A stretch of 23,968 nt of DNA from an uncultured Alistipes sp. (GTDB lineage Bacteria; Bacteroidota; Bacteroidia; Bacteroidales; Rikenellaceae). Shown here piece after piece: positions 8,105 to 16,239 of this stretch (position 1 is its first letter; each line of letters starts with the position of its first letter). The translations under genes were made by a program, and so were the position numbers. The notes beneath the pieces are model-generated. The model was not told where the DNA came from. It was given only the letters and a program-made list of their open reading frames with translations, and did not search any database. Where the stretch lies: contig URTU01000019.1 in NCBI GenBank assembly GCA_900550925.1, positions 1-23,968 on the forward strand, written 5' to 3'.

Positions 8105-8141
8105 ATCTGCACGGCCTGTCTGTGTGTGGCAGAGCCTCCTG

Positions 8142-8215
8142 ATGCCGCTGCGGAGCGGGTCGATTCCGCCCCGGCAATGAGTATCTAACCGCTCTGCGGA
8201 ATGATGTGGCGGCAT
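8142..8215 (+). other. Long imperfect hairpin downstream of batB
   Basis: The outer stem pairs ATGCCGC at 8142-8148 with GCGGCAT at 8209-8215. An inner stem pairs 8149-8158 with 8189-8198 (ten pairs, three of them wobble when read as RNA), leaving a 10-nt bulge on the right arm and a 30-nt loop. No U-run follows, so this is not a standard intrinsic terminator. It could protect the mRNA 3' end of the Bat transcript or be a remnant of a repeat element. Confidence 0.35.
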
Positions 8216-8387
8216 GGGAAGCGGGTTTTGCTCTGTCGTGAATGGAGGCCTTCCGCACTGTGTATCAATGGTGAATTTGATCTGCGGGTTGAGCATTCCG
8301 GCCACGTGGCGTGGATGCCCGATACGCGGAAGTGGTGCGAAAACAATTATTTTGTCGAGTAATTTTTATACTTTTTTTAATATTTGG

Positions 8388-8395
8388 TATCTTTG
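8388..8395 (+). promoter_or_regulatory. -7 box of the MATE gene promoter
   Basis: TATCTTTG matches TAnnTTTG exactly and ends 24 nt before ATG 8420. The -33 position falls in a T-run at about 8363-8367 rather than a clear TTTG. Confidence 0.5.
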
Positions 8396-8419
8396 CACCC
8401 CAAGAGATAGATTCTGTGT

Positions 8420-9805
8420 ATGTCCCAAAATAGTGTTACCCCCGTTTCATTAGGTACCGATCGGTTGTCGAAACTGCTGGTACGATATGCCATTCCGGCT
8501 ATCGTGGCAACGGTCACCTCGGCGCTTTACAATATCACCGACAGTATCTTCATCGGACAGGGTGTCGGACCGTTGGCCATGTCGGGACTGGGTATATGTA
8601 TGCCTATCATGAGCATCACGGCGGCTTTTGGTTCGATGGTCGGCGTGGGCGGGTCGGCACTGACATCGATACGCCTCGGCCAGGGAAACAAGGCAAGCGC
8701 ATTCAGAATATTGGGCAACGTGGTGTTGCTGAATATCATTTTCGGCGTGGTGACGATGGTTGCCTGCCTGCTCTTCCTCAACAAACTGCTCTATCTGTTC
8801 GGGGCGAGTGCCGACACCATAGGCTACGCCCGCGAATATATGGTGGTTCTGCTCGCCGGAAATGTGGTTACGCATCTCTACCTCGGCCTGAACGAGATTC
8901 TGCGTGCTTCGGGTTACCCTTCGAAGTCGATGATGGTGATGCTGACGGCCGTAGTCATAAACTGTATTCTCGACCCGCTGTTCATCTTCGTCTTCAAGTG
9001 GGGAATTGCCGGTTCGGCCTACGCTACGGTCATAGCGCAATGTACGGCGCTGGCAGTGGAGATTGTACACTTCTCGTCGCCCAAACATTTTCTGCACTTC
9101 CGCCGGTCGATCTTCAAGTTGCGCCGTCAGATTACTTTCAAGGTTCTCTCGATCGGAGCGGCACCGTTCCTGTTGCAGGCCTGTGCGAGTCTGGTGTCGT
9201 CGATCAACAACAATGCCTTGCGTACACACGGAGGCGACCTCTACATCGGTGCCTTCAGTATCATAAACCGGGTGATGATGCTCTTCGTGATGATCGTGGC
9301 GGGTCTGAATCAGGGCATGCAGCCGATCATCGGATACAACTACGGCGCAAAACTCTACGATCGTGTATTCAAGGTATTGAAGATGGTTATCATGTGTGCC
9401 GTAACGGCCACTACGACCGGTTTCCTGTGCGCCGAACTCTTTCCGCGTCAGATAGCGGCGATCTTCGGCAACACCTCCACCGAAATGGGCCAGCAGTTGA
9501 TCGACATTGCGGCGCACGGCATGCGTATCGCCTTCCTGTGGTATCCGTTCGTCGGATTCCAGATCGTGGCCTCGAACTTCTTCCAGTGCATCGGAAAACC
9601 TTATAAGGCCATCATGATGTCCATGACGCGCCAGGTGCTGTTTCTGATTCCGCTGTTGCTCTTCCTGCCCGACATATACGGCAGCAACGGCGTATGGATG
9701 AGCATGCCTATCGCCGACTGTTCGGCTACGATCGTTGCCACCATCCTGCTTTTCTTCCAGATCCGGAAACTGCGTCGGGATCCTGCATCGGATCATTCGA
9801 TCTGA
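8420..9805 (+). CDS. MATE family multidrug/cation efflux transporter
   Basis: A 461-residue integral membrane protein with the two homologous six-helix halves of the MATE (multi antimicrobial extrusion) family, roughly residues 17-180 and 240-420. Typical features are the first helix with ALYNITDSIFIGQGVG near residues 35-50, GLNEILRASGYP near 155-168, and GLNQGMQPIIGYNYGA near 295-310 in the second half. Such proteins expel cationic drugs or metabolites in exchange for Na+ or H+. The N-terminal region most resembles the NorM/DinF-like pumps common in gut Bacteroidota. It is a single gene with its own promoter, separated from dnaB by 81 bp that hold another promoter, so it is probably a monocistronic unit. 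The substrate cannot be told from sequence. Confidence 0.92.
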   Translation: MSQNSVTPVSLGTDRLSKLLVRYAIPAIVATVTSALYNITDSIFIGQGVGPLAMSGLGICMPIMSITAAFGSMVGVGGSALTSIRLGQGNKASAFRILGNVVLLNIIFGVVTMVACLLFLNKLLYLFGASADTIGYAREYMVVLLAGNVVTHLYLGLNEILRASGYPSKSMMVMLTAVVINCILDPLFIFVFKWGIAGSAYATVIAQCTALAVEIVHFSSPKHFLHFRRSIFKLRRQITFKVLSIGAAPFLLQACASLVSSINNNALRTHGGDLYIGAFSIINRVMMLFVMIVAGLNQGMQPIIGYNYGAKLYDRVFKVLKMVIMCAVTATTTGFLCAELFPRQIAAIFGNTSTEMGQQLIDIAAHGMRIAFLWYPFVGFQIVASNFFQCIGKPYKAIMMSMTRQVLFLIPLLLFLPDIYGSNGVWMSMPIADCSATIVATILLFFQIRKLRRDPASDHSI

Positions 9806-9834
9806 TGCGTTGTCGATAAATATCGTTCGGAACT

Positions 9835-9864
9835 TTTGCGGTCCGGCTCTTTTTTGTAACTTTA
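9835..9864 (+). promoter_or_regulatory. Promoter of dnaB
   Basis: A -33 box TTTG at 9835-9838 is followed, after an 18-nt spacer, by TAACTTTA at 9857-9864, one base off the TAnnTTTG consensus. It lies 22 nt before ATG 9887. Confidence 0.55.
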
Positions 9865-9886
9865 CACTCCAAACCCTATTTCTGAA

Positions 9887-11440
9887 ATGGCAAAAGAGTA
9901 TAAATCATCGGAAAAGAATCGGGATGCATTCCGTGCGTTGACTGAAATAGCCGGAACCGTACCTCCGCAGGCCCTCGAACTCGAAGAGGCCGTGCTGGGA
10001 GCCCTGATGCTCGATCAGGACAGCATCATCTCGGTGCAGGAGTTCATCACGCCCGAAGTTTTCTATGACGAGAACCATCGCATCATATACAAGGCGATCG
10101 AGGATCTGTCGCGCGAACTGAAGCCGATAGATCTCTATACGGTCACCGAGCGGCTGAAGACCGAAGGAAAGCTGAAACAGGTAGGCGGAGCTTCGTTTCT
10201 TGCGCAGCTGACGCAGAAGGTCGGTTCGGCGGCCCACGTTGAGTACCATGCCAAGATCATTGCGCAGAAGTATGTCCAGCGCGAACTGATACGGTCGGCG
10301 ACCGAGATCGAACGCCGTTCGTATGACGAGTCGGTGGACGTTACGGATCTGATCGGGTTTGCCGAGCAGGAGATCTTCAAGGTGGCCGAGGGACATGTCA
10401 AACGTTCGGTGCAGAGTGCGAAGGATGTGCTGACCAAGGCGCTGAAGTCGATCGAGGAGGCCAGCAAGAACAAGGATCCCTTCAGCGGCGTGCCGTCGGG
10501 ATTCATCGATATCGACCGCGAAACGCTCGGGTGGCAGCCGTCTGACCTGGTTATTCTGGCGGCCCGTCCGGCGATGGGAAAGACGGCCTTTGTGTTGACG
10601 ATGGCCCGCAACATAGCGGTCAACTACGACCGTCCGGTGGCCTTCTTCTCGCTCGAAATGAGCGCCGAGCAGCTGATGAAACGTCTGATTATCGCCGAAT
10701 CGGGCCTCGACGGTACGGCCGTCAAGAGCGGCAAGTTGACTCCCGAACAGTGGCATCATCTGGAGGTTTCGGTCGGGCCGCTGTCGCTGGCACCGCTCTA
10801 CATCGATGATACGCCGGCACTGTCGGTTTACGAGTTCCGGTCGAAGGCCCGCCGTCTGAAGATACACAACAAGATCGAGTTGATCATAATCGACTACCTG
10901 CAGCTCATGACCGGAGCGCAGGAGTTGCGCGGGAACCGCGAACAGGAGGTAGCTTCGATTTCGCGTACTCTGAAGGCCATAGCCAAGGAGCTGGATGTGC
11001 CGATCATAGCGCTTTCGCAGCTGAACCGTTCGACGGAGTTGCGCGGCGGAAACAAGCGGCCGCAGTTGAGTGACCTTCGTGAATCGGGCGCTATCGAGCA
11101 GGATGCCGATATCGTGGCCTTCATCCACCGTCCGGAGTACTACGGCATGACGGAGGATGAGAACGGGCAGTCGACGATCGGCATGGCGGAGTTCATCCTG
11201 GCCAAGCACCGTAACGGTTCGGTCGGGACGGTTAAGTTGCGATTCCGCAAGGAGCAGGCCCGTTTCCTGGACTACGATGCCGATACCGCAAACGAACAGT
11301 ACGGTTATGTCGACAGCAGTATGGGCGCCCGTCCGGGGGCTCTCGAGGGGAGTACGGGTGCGGATTTCGGCGCGGAGTTCGAAACCTTCGACCCCAATTC
11401 GCCGTTGGGAGGCGGCACGATAGACAATCCCGTATTTTAA
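9887..11440 (+). CDS. dnaB: Replicative DNA helicase DnaB
   Basis: A 517-residue hexameric helicase that unwinds the chromosome at the replication fork. The N-terminal primase-binding helical domain spans about residues 25-130 (PPQALELEEAVLGAL opens it), followed by a linker and the RecA-like motor from about 198. Visible motifs are GWQPSDL at 215-221, Walker A RPAMGKT at 227-233, SLEMSAEQLMKR after strand 2, Walker B IIIDYLQLM at about 333-341, and the DnaB-specific LSQLNRSTE and LRESGAIEQDAD segments. There is no intein. The acidic, Gly-rich 60-residue tail beyond the motor (DANTEQYG-like to the C-terminus) is variable in the family. ATG 9887 is the only sensible start, 22 nt after the promoter. 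comM follows by 12 nt, probably cotranscribed. Confidence 0.97.
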   Translation: MAKEYKSSEKNRDAFRALTEIAGTVPPQALELEEAVLGALMLDQDSIISVQEFITPEVFYDENHRIIYKAIEDLSRELKPIDLYTVTERLKTEGKLKQVGGASFLAQLTQKVGSAAHVEYHAKIIAQKYVQRELIRSATEIERRSYDESVDVTDLIGFAEQEIFKVAEGHVKRSVQSAKDVLTKALKSIEEASKNKDPFSGVPSGFIDIDRETLGWQPSDLVILAARPAMGKTAFVLTMARNIAVNYDRPVAFFSLEMSAEQLMKRLIIAESGLDGTAVKSGKLTPEQWHHLEVSVGPLSLAPLYIDDTPALSVYEFRSKARRLKIHNKIELIIIDYLQLMTGAQELRGNREQEVASISRTLKAIAKELDVPIIALSQLNRSTELRGGNKRPQLSDLRESGAIEQDADIVAFIHRPEYYGMTEDENGQSTIGMAEFILAKHRNGSVGTVKLRFRKEQARFLDYDADTANEQYGYVDSSMGARPGALEGSTGADFGAEFETFDPNSPLGGGTIDNPVF

Positions 11441-11452
11441 ACAGTTTCAGAT

Positions 11453-12991
11453 ATGTTTGTGAGGACCTTCGCCGGATCTGTGATCGGCATCGACGCCATG
11501 ACGGTTGCCGTGGAGACCGATATCGCTTTGGGTATCGGGATGTATCTGGTGGGGTTGCCCGACAATGCCGTGCGCGAGAGTCAGGAGCGCATCCGGGCCG
11601 CCTTCGTCAATAGCGGATACCGTATGAGCGGCCGAAAGATCGTGGTCAATCTGGCTCCGGCCGACCTGCGAAAGGAGGGAACGTTGTTCGATCTGCCGAT
11701 TGCGGTTTCGATCCTTGCGGCATCGGGACAGTTCGAGAGCGACCGGCTGGAACGCTACATGATTCTTGGCGAACTGTCGCTCGACGGTACGCTGCGGCCC
11801 GTCAAGGGAGCTTTGCCGCTGGCGGTTCGGGCACGCGAGGATGGCTTGCAGGGAATCGTGCTGCCGGTGGCCAATACGCGCGAGGCGGCCGTAGTGGACG
11901 GAATAGATGTAATAGGGGTCAAAACCTTGAAGGAGGTGGTTGAGTTCTTGTCCGGAGAGCGGGATATTGCGCCGACGCGGATGGATTCGCTGGAGTTGTT
12001 CGATGTCGAACGCAGCCGTTTCGGCGAGGACTTTGCCGATGTTAAGGGTCAGGCTCAGGCCAAACGGGCGCTGGAGATTGCGGCGGCCGGCGGGCACAAT
12101 GTGATCATGATAGGGCCTCCGGGGTCGGGCAAGACGATGCTGGCGCGCCGCTTGCCGACGATCATGCCACCGATGACTCTGCGCGAGGCACTGGAGACGA
12201 CCAAGATACACTCTGTGGCGGGTAAACTGGGGACGGATTGCGGATTATTGTCGCACAGGCCGTTCCGGGCGCCGCACCACCTGACTTCACAGGTGGCGCT
12301 GATCGGCGGCGGGACGTCGCCCCAGCCAGGAGAGGTTTCGCTGGCGCATAACGGAATACTGTTTCTCGACGAGCTGCCCGAATTCGGCCGCAACCTGCTT
12401 GAGGTGCTTCGCCAGCCGTTGGAAGACAAGAAAGTTACCGTTTCGCGGGCCCGGTACAGTGTCGAATATCCGGCCAATTTCTCGCTTGTAGCCTCGATGA
12501 ATCCCTGTCCGTGCGGTTACTACAACCATCCGACCAAAGAGTGTACCTGTCCGCCCGGGGCGGTATTCCGCTATATGAACCGGATTTCGGGGCCTCTGCT
12601 CGACCGCATCGACATGCATATCGAGGTTACACCGGTCTCGATAGCGGACATATCGCGTGAGGGGCATGAGGAGAGCAGTGCCGAGATCCGTGAACGGGTT
12701 GTCCGGGCGCGGGCGATCCAGACTGCGCGGTTTGCATCGACGGAGGGAGTCCATACCAATTCGATGATGAACAGCCGCATGTTGCGCGAATATTGCCCGC
12801 TGGATTCGCAGGCGCGGTCGTTGCTCGAACGGGCCATGGATCGGTTGAGTCTCTCGGCGCGGGCTTACGACCGCATAGTGAAGGTTGCGCGGACGATAGC
12901 CGATCTGGCAGGCGAGGAGCATATCTCATCAGCCCACATAGCCGAGGCGATCACCTATCGTAGCCTGGACCGCGAGAGTTGGGGCCGGTAA
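11453..12991 (+). CDS. comM: ComM/YifB family Mg chelatase-like AAA+ ATPase
   Basis: A 512-residue protein with three parts: an N-terminal Lon-substrate-like domain at about 1-170 (GLPDNAVRESQERIRAA at 34-50, then NLAPADLRKEG), an AAA+ magnesium-chelatase domain with Walker A GPPGSGKT at 221-228 and Walker B ILFLDELPEF at 302-311, a cysteine insertion with C352, C354, C364 and C366, and a C-terminal helical domain. In naturally competent bacteria the ComM helicase promotes branch migration of incoming DNA. The role in Bacteroidota is less certain. It begins 12 nt after dnaB, so it probably shares the dnaB promoter. Length and motifs are normal. It faces comF convergently, with a shared hairpin at 13093-13113. 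Confidence 0.93.
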   Translation: MFVRTFAGSVIGIDAMTVAVETDIALGIGMYLVGLPDNAVRESQERIRAAFVNSGYRMSGRKIVVNLAPADLRKEGTLFDLPIAVSILAASGQFESDRLERYMILGELSLDGTLRPVKGALPLAVRAREDGLQGIVLPVANTREAAVVDGIDVIGVKTLKEVVEFLSGERDIAPTRMDSLELFDVERSRFGEDFADVKGQAQAKRALEIAAAGGHNVIMIGPPGSGKTMLARRLPTIMPPMTLREALETTKIHSVAGKLGTDCGLLSHRPFRAPHHLTSQVALIGGGTSPQPGEVSLAHNGILFLDELPEFGRNLLEVLRQPLEDKKVTVSRARYSVEYPANFSLVASMNPCPCGYYNHPTKECTCPPGAVFRYMNRISGPLLDRIDMHIEVTPVSIADISREGHEESSAEIRERVVRARAIQTARFASTEGVHTNSMMNSRMLREYCPLDSQARSLLERAMDRLSLSARAYDRIVKVARTIADLAGEEHISSAHIAEAITYRSLDRESWGR

Positions 12992-13092
12992 TGGGCGGCT
13001 CCGGACCAAAGTTATGCCGGCGTGGTGATATATGATATGCGTGCGGTCGGGGGCGGCCGGAATACAGGATGGCAATATTTTGATTTGTTAGG

Positions 13093-13113
13093 GCCGGATC
13101 AGAAGTATCCGGC
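13093..13113. terminator. Hairpin between convergent comM and comF
   Basis: GCCGGAT at 13093-13099 pairs with ATCCGGC at 13107-13113 around a 7-nt loop. The comF stop codon (13099-13101) lies inside it. On the plus strand a U-rich but interrupted stretch follows; there is no strong U-run in either direction, so termination is only suggested. Confidence 0.4.
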
Positions 13114-13830
13114 TATTTCATGTTTGGATACGGCGAGCGTCGCCACGCTGATGCGGCAATCGGGTGCGGCGGCAAGGATGGCTTCGGCGCAGGCACAGAT
13201 TGTGGCGCCGGTTGTGAAGACGTCGTCCACGAGCAGCAGGTGTTTTCCGGCGAGCCGCTCGGGATGCCGTACACGGAAGATTCCCTTGACATTATCCCAG
13301 CGGTTGTGTTTCGACTGGCGGGTCTGGCTGTCGTTGTAACGGTGCCGGACGACGGCTTTTGGATCTACCGGCCGTTCGAGAATCCGTCCGATTCCTTCGG
13401 CCAGGTATTCCGACTGGTTGTATCCGCGCTTCAGGCGTCGGAGGAGGTGCAGCGGCACCGGAATTATCACGTCGACCGTTTCGTATATCCCCGAACGGAC
13501 CATTTCGTGCCCCATCCACTCGCCCATCGAGCGGGCGGTATTCCATCGTCCGCCATACTTGAATCCGTGTATCAGTTTCCGGAAATCGCTTCCGTCGATG
13601 TAGTAGAATAGTGCCGAGGCGTGTTCGATCGGGATCAGTCCCCACAGCCGGCGGGTCATCGGGTTGTCGAACTGGCTGATGAACCCGGTGAGCGGCATCT
13701 CCCAGCGGCAGGTGTTGCATATGATCTCCATCCCGTCGCCCATCGGACGTCCGCAGACGGGGCAGAGCGGCGGAAAAAGCAGGTCGCGCAGGTCGTCCAA
13801 CAGCCGGATATGGTTATTGCGGGTCGACAT
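13099..13830 (-). CDS. comF: ComF family phosphoribosyltransferase-like protein
   Basis: A 243-residue protein of the ComF/GntX family, which pairs an N-terminal zinc-ribbon with a type I phosphoribosyltransferase domain and is linked to DNA uptake. Cysteines C23, C26, C38 and C41 form the ribbon. The PRPP loop appears as LLVDDVFTTGAT at 199-210, preceded by the VIIPVPLHLLRRLKRGYNQS segment at 121-140 that marks the family. I chose ATG 13830, giving MSTRNNHIRLL and a 17-nt overlap with the end of priA. An upstream in-frame ATG at 13869 adds 13 residues that look unrelated to the family. Overlap with priA implies cotranscription and coupled translation. The enzymatic reaction of ComF is unknown. 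Confidence 0.9.
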   Translation of the reverse strand: MSTRNNHIRLLDDLRDLLFPPLCPVCGRPMGDGMEIICNTCRWEMPLTGFISQFDNPMTRRLWGLIPIEHASALFYYIDGSDFRKLIHGFKYGGRWNTARSMGEWMGHEMVRSGIYETVDVIIPVPLHLLRRLKRGYNQSEYLAEGIGRILERPVDPKAVVRHRYNDSQTRQSKHNRWDNVKGIFRVRHPERLAGKHLLLVDDVFTTGATICACAEAILAAAPDCRISVATLAVSKHEIAGYF

Positions 13831-16087
13831 CGCAGTAGATGAATATTGTGCTCCGCTCTTTCCGGGCATGTATTGCGTCGATGCAGCGCTGCAGTTCGGT
13901 GCGGGCCTTCGAGAAGGAGAGGCGGTTTTCGATCTTGAGCAGGAACGAGAGGATATGTACCCGTTTTATCCGCTCGACGGGAGGTGCCATCGGGCCCGAA
14001 ACACGGTTGCCGAATATCGTTCGCAGCGAGGTGCCGAGAGCCTGTGCGGCCTCGCGCAACAGCACCGGATCGGCATGCCGCATACGGATATCGATAAGCC
14101 GGACGTAGGGCGGGTAGTTGCATGCGGCGCGTTCGTGGAGCTGGTTGTTCACCATCCCGGTGTAGTCGTAACGGGCGGCATAGCGAATGATCGGGTTCTG
14201 CGGCTGTGCGGTTTGGAGGATCACCTCGGCGCCGCCGTTTCTGCGGCCGGCACGGCCTGCCACCTGCGTGATGAGCTGGAAGGCCCGCTCCGAAGCGCGG
14301 AAATCGGGATAGTTCAACATGTTGTCGGCGTTGAGGATCCCGACCAGCCCGACGCGCGAAAAGTCGAATCCCTTGGTAATCATCTGAGTCCCGACAAGGA
14401 TATCGGTCTGGCCGCTCTCGAACCGTTCGATGATGGCGTTATAGGCCCGTTCGGAGGTTGCCGTATCGCGGTCGAGCCGGTCTATGCGGGCCGTGGGAAA
14501 GAGCTCCTGCAACGACTCTTCGATCTTCTCGGTTCCGAATCCCTGCAGTGTAAGGCAGGCTGTCCGGCACGAGGGGCAGAGCGGAGGCATGGGCATCGTG
14601 TAGCCGCAGTAGTGGCAATGGAGTTTGTTGTCGTGCTTGTGGTATGTGAGCGAGACGCTGCAGTCGGGACACTCCAGCACCCGCCCGCATTCGGTGCATT
14701 CGACGTAGGGTGCGAAGCCGCGCCGGTTCTGGAACAGCATTGTCTGTTCGCCGTTTTTGAGCATCGCTTCGATGCGGTCGATCAGCGCCTTGTTGAAATG
14801 CGAGAGGCGTTCGCCGCGTTTGGCAGCCCGCAACGTATCCGAAACGATTATCCGTGGCATCTCGATGTCGCCGTAGCGCCGGTCGACGGACACATATCCG
14901 TATTTCCCGCGGCGGGCGTTGACGTAACTCTCGATGGATGGCGTGGCACTCCCCAGCAGGACCCGGCAACCGTACATTCGGGCTGCAATTATGGCACAGT
15001 CGCGGGCATTGTAGCGCGGGGCCGGATCGCTCTGCTTGTAGCTGGCGTCGTGCTCCTCGTCGACGATTATCACGCGCGGATTGTTGAGCGGCAGAAGCAG
15101 TGCCGACCGTGTCCCGACGATCAGACGTGCGGTTTTGTGGCGGAGCAGGTCGAGATAGACTTCGCTTCGCCGGCGGTCGGTGAGCCGTGAGTGGTAGGCC
15201 GTCACGCGGTCGCCGAAATATCTCCGCAACCGCGATATGAGCTGGCTGGTGAGGGCGATTTCGGGGACGAGCATCACGGCATCGCCACCCTTGCCCAGCG
15301 CCTCCGAGATCAGATGTATGTAGATTTCGGTCTTGCCCGAACCGGTGACCCCATGCAGAAGTACCGCATCGTGATCGGTCATCAGGGTGTGGATACTGGC
15401 CAGGGCTTCCGTCTGTATGTCGGTCAACTGCGGCAGCCCGGCAGGGATGTATCCGCCGGCCGCTGTCCCTGCCTCCCGTTCGCCGAATTCGATCAGTCCT
15501 TTCGTATGCAGGGCCTTCAGAATTGCCGGATCGCCCTTCAGCTCGTTCCATGTGACTTCGCCACCGAGGCCGCTCCCTGCCTCATTTGCAAGACGGTCAA
15601 CGATTGCCAGAAGCGTATCGTACTGCTTGTGAGCACGGCGTGATAGCTGTTCGAAACAGCGGTGCAGCGCCTCTTCGTCTCGGATCGACTGAGCGAGCCG
15701 GATTGTCCGCACCGTCGTCGGGCGGAATGTGTCGCGCGAGAACTCCTCATCGTCGAATCCGCTCGGTTTCATACCCGAAGGCATGGCGGCACGCATCACC
15801 TCCCCGATCCGGCACATGTAGTAGTCGGCTATCCACTCCCACATCCGCATCTGTACGGGCGAGATGATCGGATCGGGATAGATCGCATGCAGAACGGGCT
15901 TTACGGTGCTGTATGCCGGTTTTTCATGGTGCAGCCGCCAGACGATACCCGTATATATCTTCCGTTTGCCCAGCGGTACGGCCACGGCCATTCCTTCGCG
16001 CAGGGTTTGTGCGAGGTCTCCCTCGACGGCGAAGGTGAAGGCGGGCTGCGCCAGGGGCAGCACTATGTTGGCATATAGTTCAGGCAT
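13814..16087 (-). CDS. priA: Primosomal replication restart helicase PriA
   Basis: A 757-residue helicase that reloads the replication machinery, including DnaB, at stalled forks. The N-terminal 3'BD and winged-helix regions span about 1-215. The motor has Walker A GVTGSGKT at 246-253, a DEEH box at 343-346 in IVDEEHDASYKQ, and motif III LLGSATPS around 377-384. Eight cysteines (464, 467, 473, 476, 491, 494, 504, 507) form the zinc-binding insertion. Motif V/VI is VGTQMITKGFDF at 565-576 and QVAGRAGR at 608-615. ATG 16087 gives MPELYANIVLPL, a normal PriA beginning. An upstream frame to 16402 is rejected because it overlaps yitT. The promoter lies at 16107-16138. The 3' end overlaps comF by 17 nt. 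Confidence 0.96.
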   Translation of the reverse strand: MPELYANIVLPLAQPAFTFAVEGDLAQTLREGMAVAVPLGKRKIYTGIVWRLHHEKPAYSTVKPVLHAIYPDPIISPVQMRMWEWIADYYMCRIGEVMRAAMPSGMKPSGFDDEEFSRDTFRPTTVRTIRLAQSIRDEEALHRCFEQLSRRAHKQYDTLLAIVDRLANEAGSGLGGEVTWNELKGDPAILKALHTKGLIEFGEREAGTAAGGYIPAGLPQLTDIQTEALASIHTLMTDHDAVLLHGVTGSGKTEIYIHLISEALGKGGDAVMLVPEIALTSQLISRLRRYFGDRVTAYHSRLTDRRRSEVYLDLLRHKTARLIVGTRSALLLPLNNPRVIIVDEEHDASYKQSDPAPRYNARDCAIIAARMYGCRVLLGSATPSIESYVNARRGKYGYVSVDRRYGDIEMPRIIVSDTLRAAKRGERLSHFNKALIDRIEAMLKNGEQTMLFQNRRGFAPYVECTECGRVLECPDCSVSLTYHKHDNKLHCHYCGYTMPMPPLCPSCRTACLTLQGFGTEKIEESLQELFPTARIDRLDRDTATSERAYNAIIERFESGQTDILVGTQMITKGFDFSRVGLVGILNADNMLNYPDFRASERAFQLITQVAGRAGRRNGGAEVILQTAQPQNPIIRYAARYDYTGMVNNQLHERAACNYPPYVRLIDIRMRHADPVLLREAAQALGTSLRTIFGNRVSGPMAPPVERIKRVHILSFLLKIENRLSFSKARTELQRCIDAIHARKERSTIFIYCDVDPQ

Positions 16088-16106
16088 GCTTGTTCTGTCG
16101 GTAAGG

Positions 16107-16138
16107 CAAATGTACAAAAAAGAGAGCCGGTTCGCAAC
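16107..16138 (-). promoter_or_regulatory. Promoter of priA
   Basis: On the minus strand, GTTG at 16138-16135 (-33) is followed after 20 nt by TACATTTG at 16114-16107 (-7), a full match to TAnnTTTG. The predicted start is only about 14 nt before ATG 16087. The -33 box lies in the loop of the yitT terminator. Confidence 0.6.
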
Positions 16139-16157
16139 TGCCTTTCGACTCTCTTTT
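16115..16157 (-). terminator. Intrinsic terminator of yitT, embedded in the priA promoter
   Basis: AAAAGAGAGCCG at 16118-16129 pairs with CGACTCTCTTTT at 16146-16157, a 12-bp stem with one G-U pair when read on the minus strand and a 16-nt loop. On the minus strand the stem is followed directly by TTTTTTG, so it should stop transcripts arriving from yitT. A plus-strand version would have one mismatch and a shorter T-run. Confidence 0.7.
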
Positions 16158-16239
16158 ATATGTTTTGGGTATGCCGGTTCAACATTGGGTCCGGACCGGG
16201 CGCGTAGCACTGTTGTCAGTGAGGGCGCAGGCAGCCATG

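Larger units (their letters stand above)
8105..8419. other. 315-bp intergenic region after the Bat operon
   Basis: No gene is recognised. The first part is GC-rich and contains a long imperfect hairpin at 8142-8215 (listed separately). The last 80 bases are AT-rich and carry the promoter of the MATE gene. A 79-residue frame from 8214 runs through this promoter and into the MATE start in another frame; it has no family resemblance. Confidence 0.6.

Noticed and set aside
6998..8305. 435-residue frame on the minus strand across batB and the following gap
   Set aside because: It is antisense to batB, which has an intact VWA domain; the part in the gap has no resemblance to a known protein.
8214..8453. 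79-residue frame on the plus strand before the MATE gene
   Set aside because: It crosses the MATE promoter, overlaps the MATE start in another frame and has no resemblance or ribosome site.
13664..15190. 508-residue frame on the plus strand
   Set aside because: It is antisense to priA and comF, both well supported by motifs.
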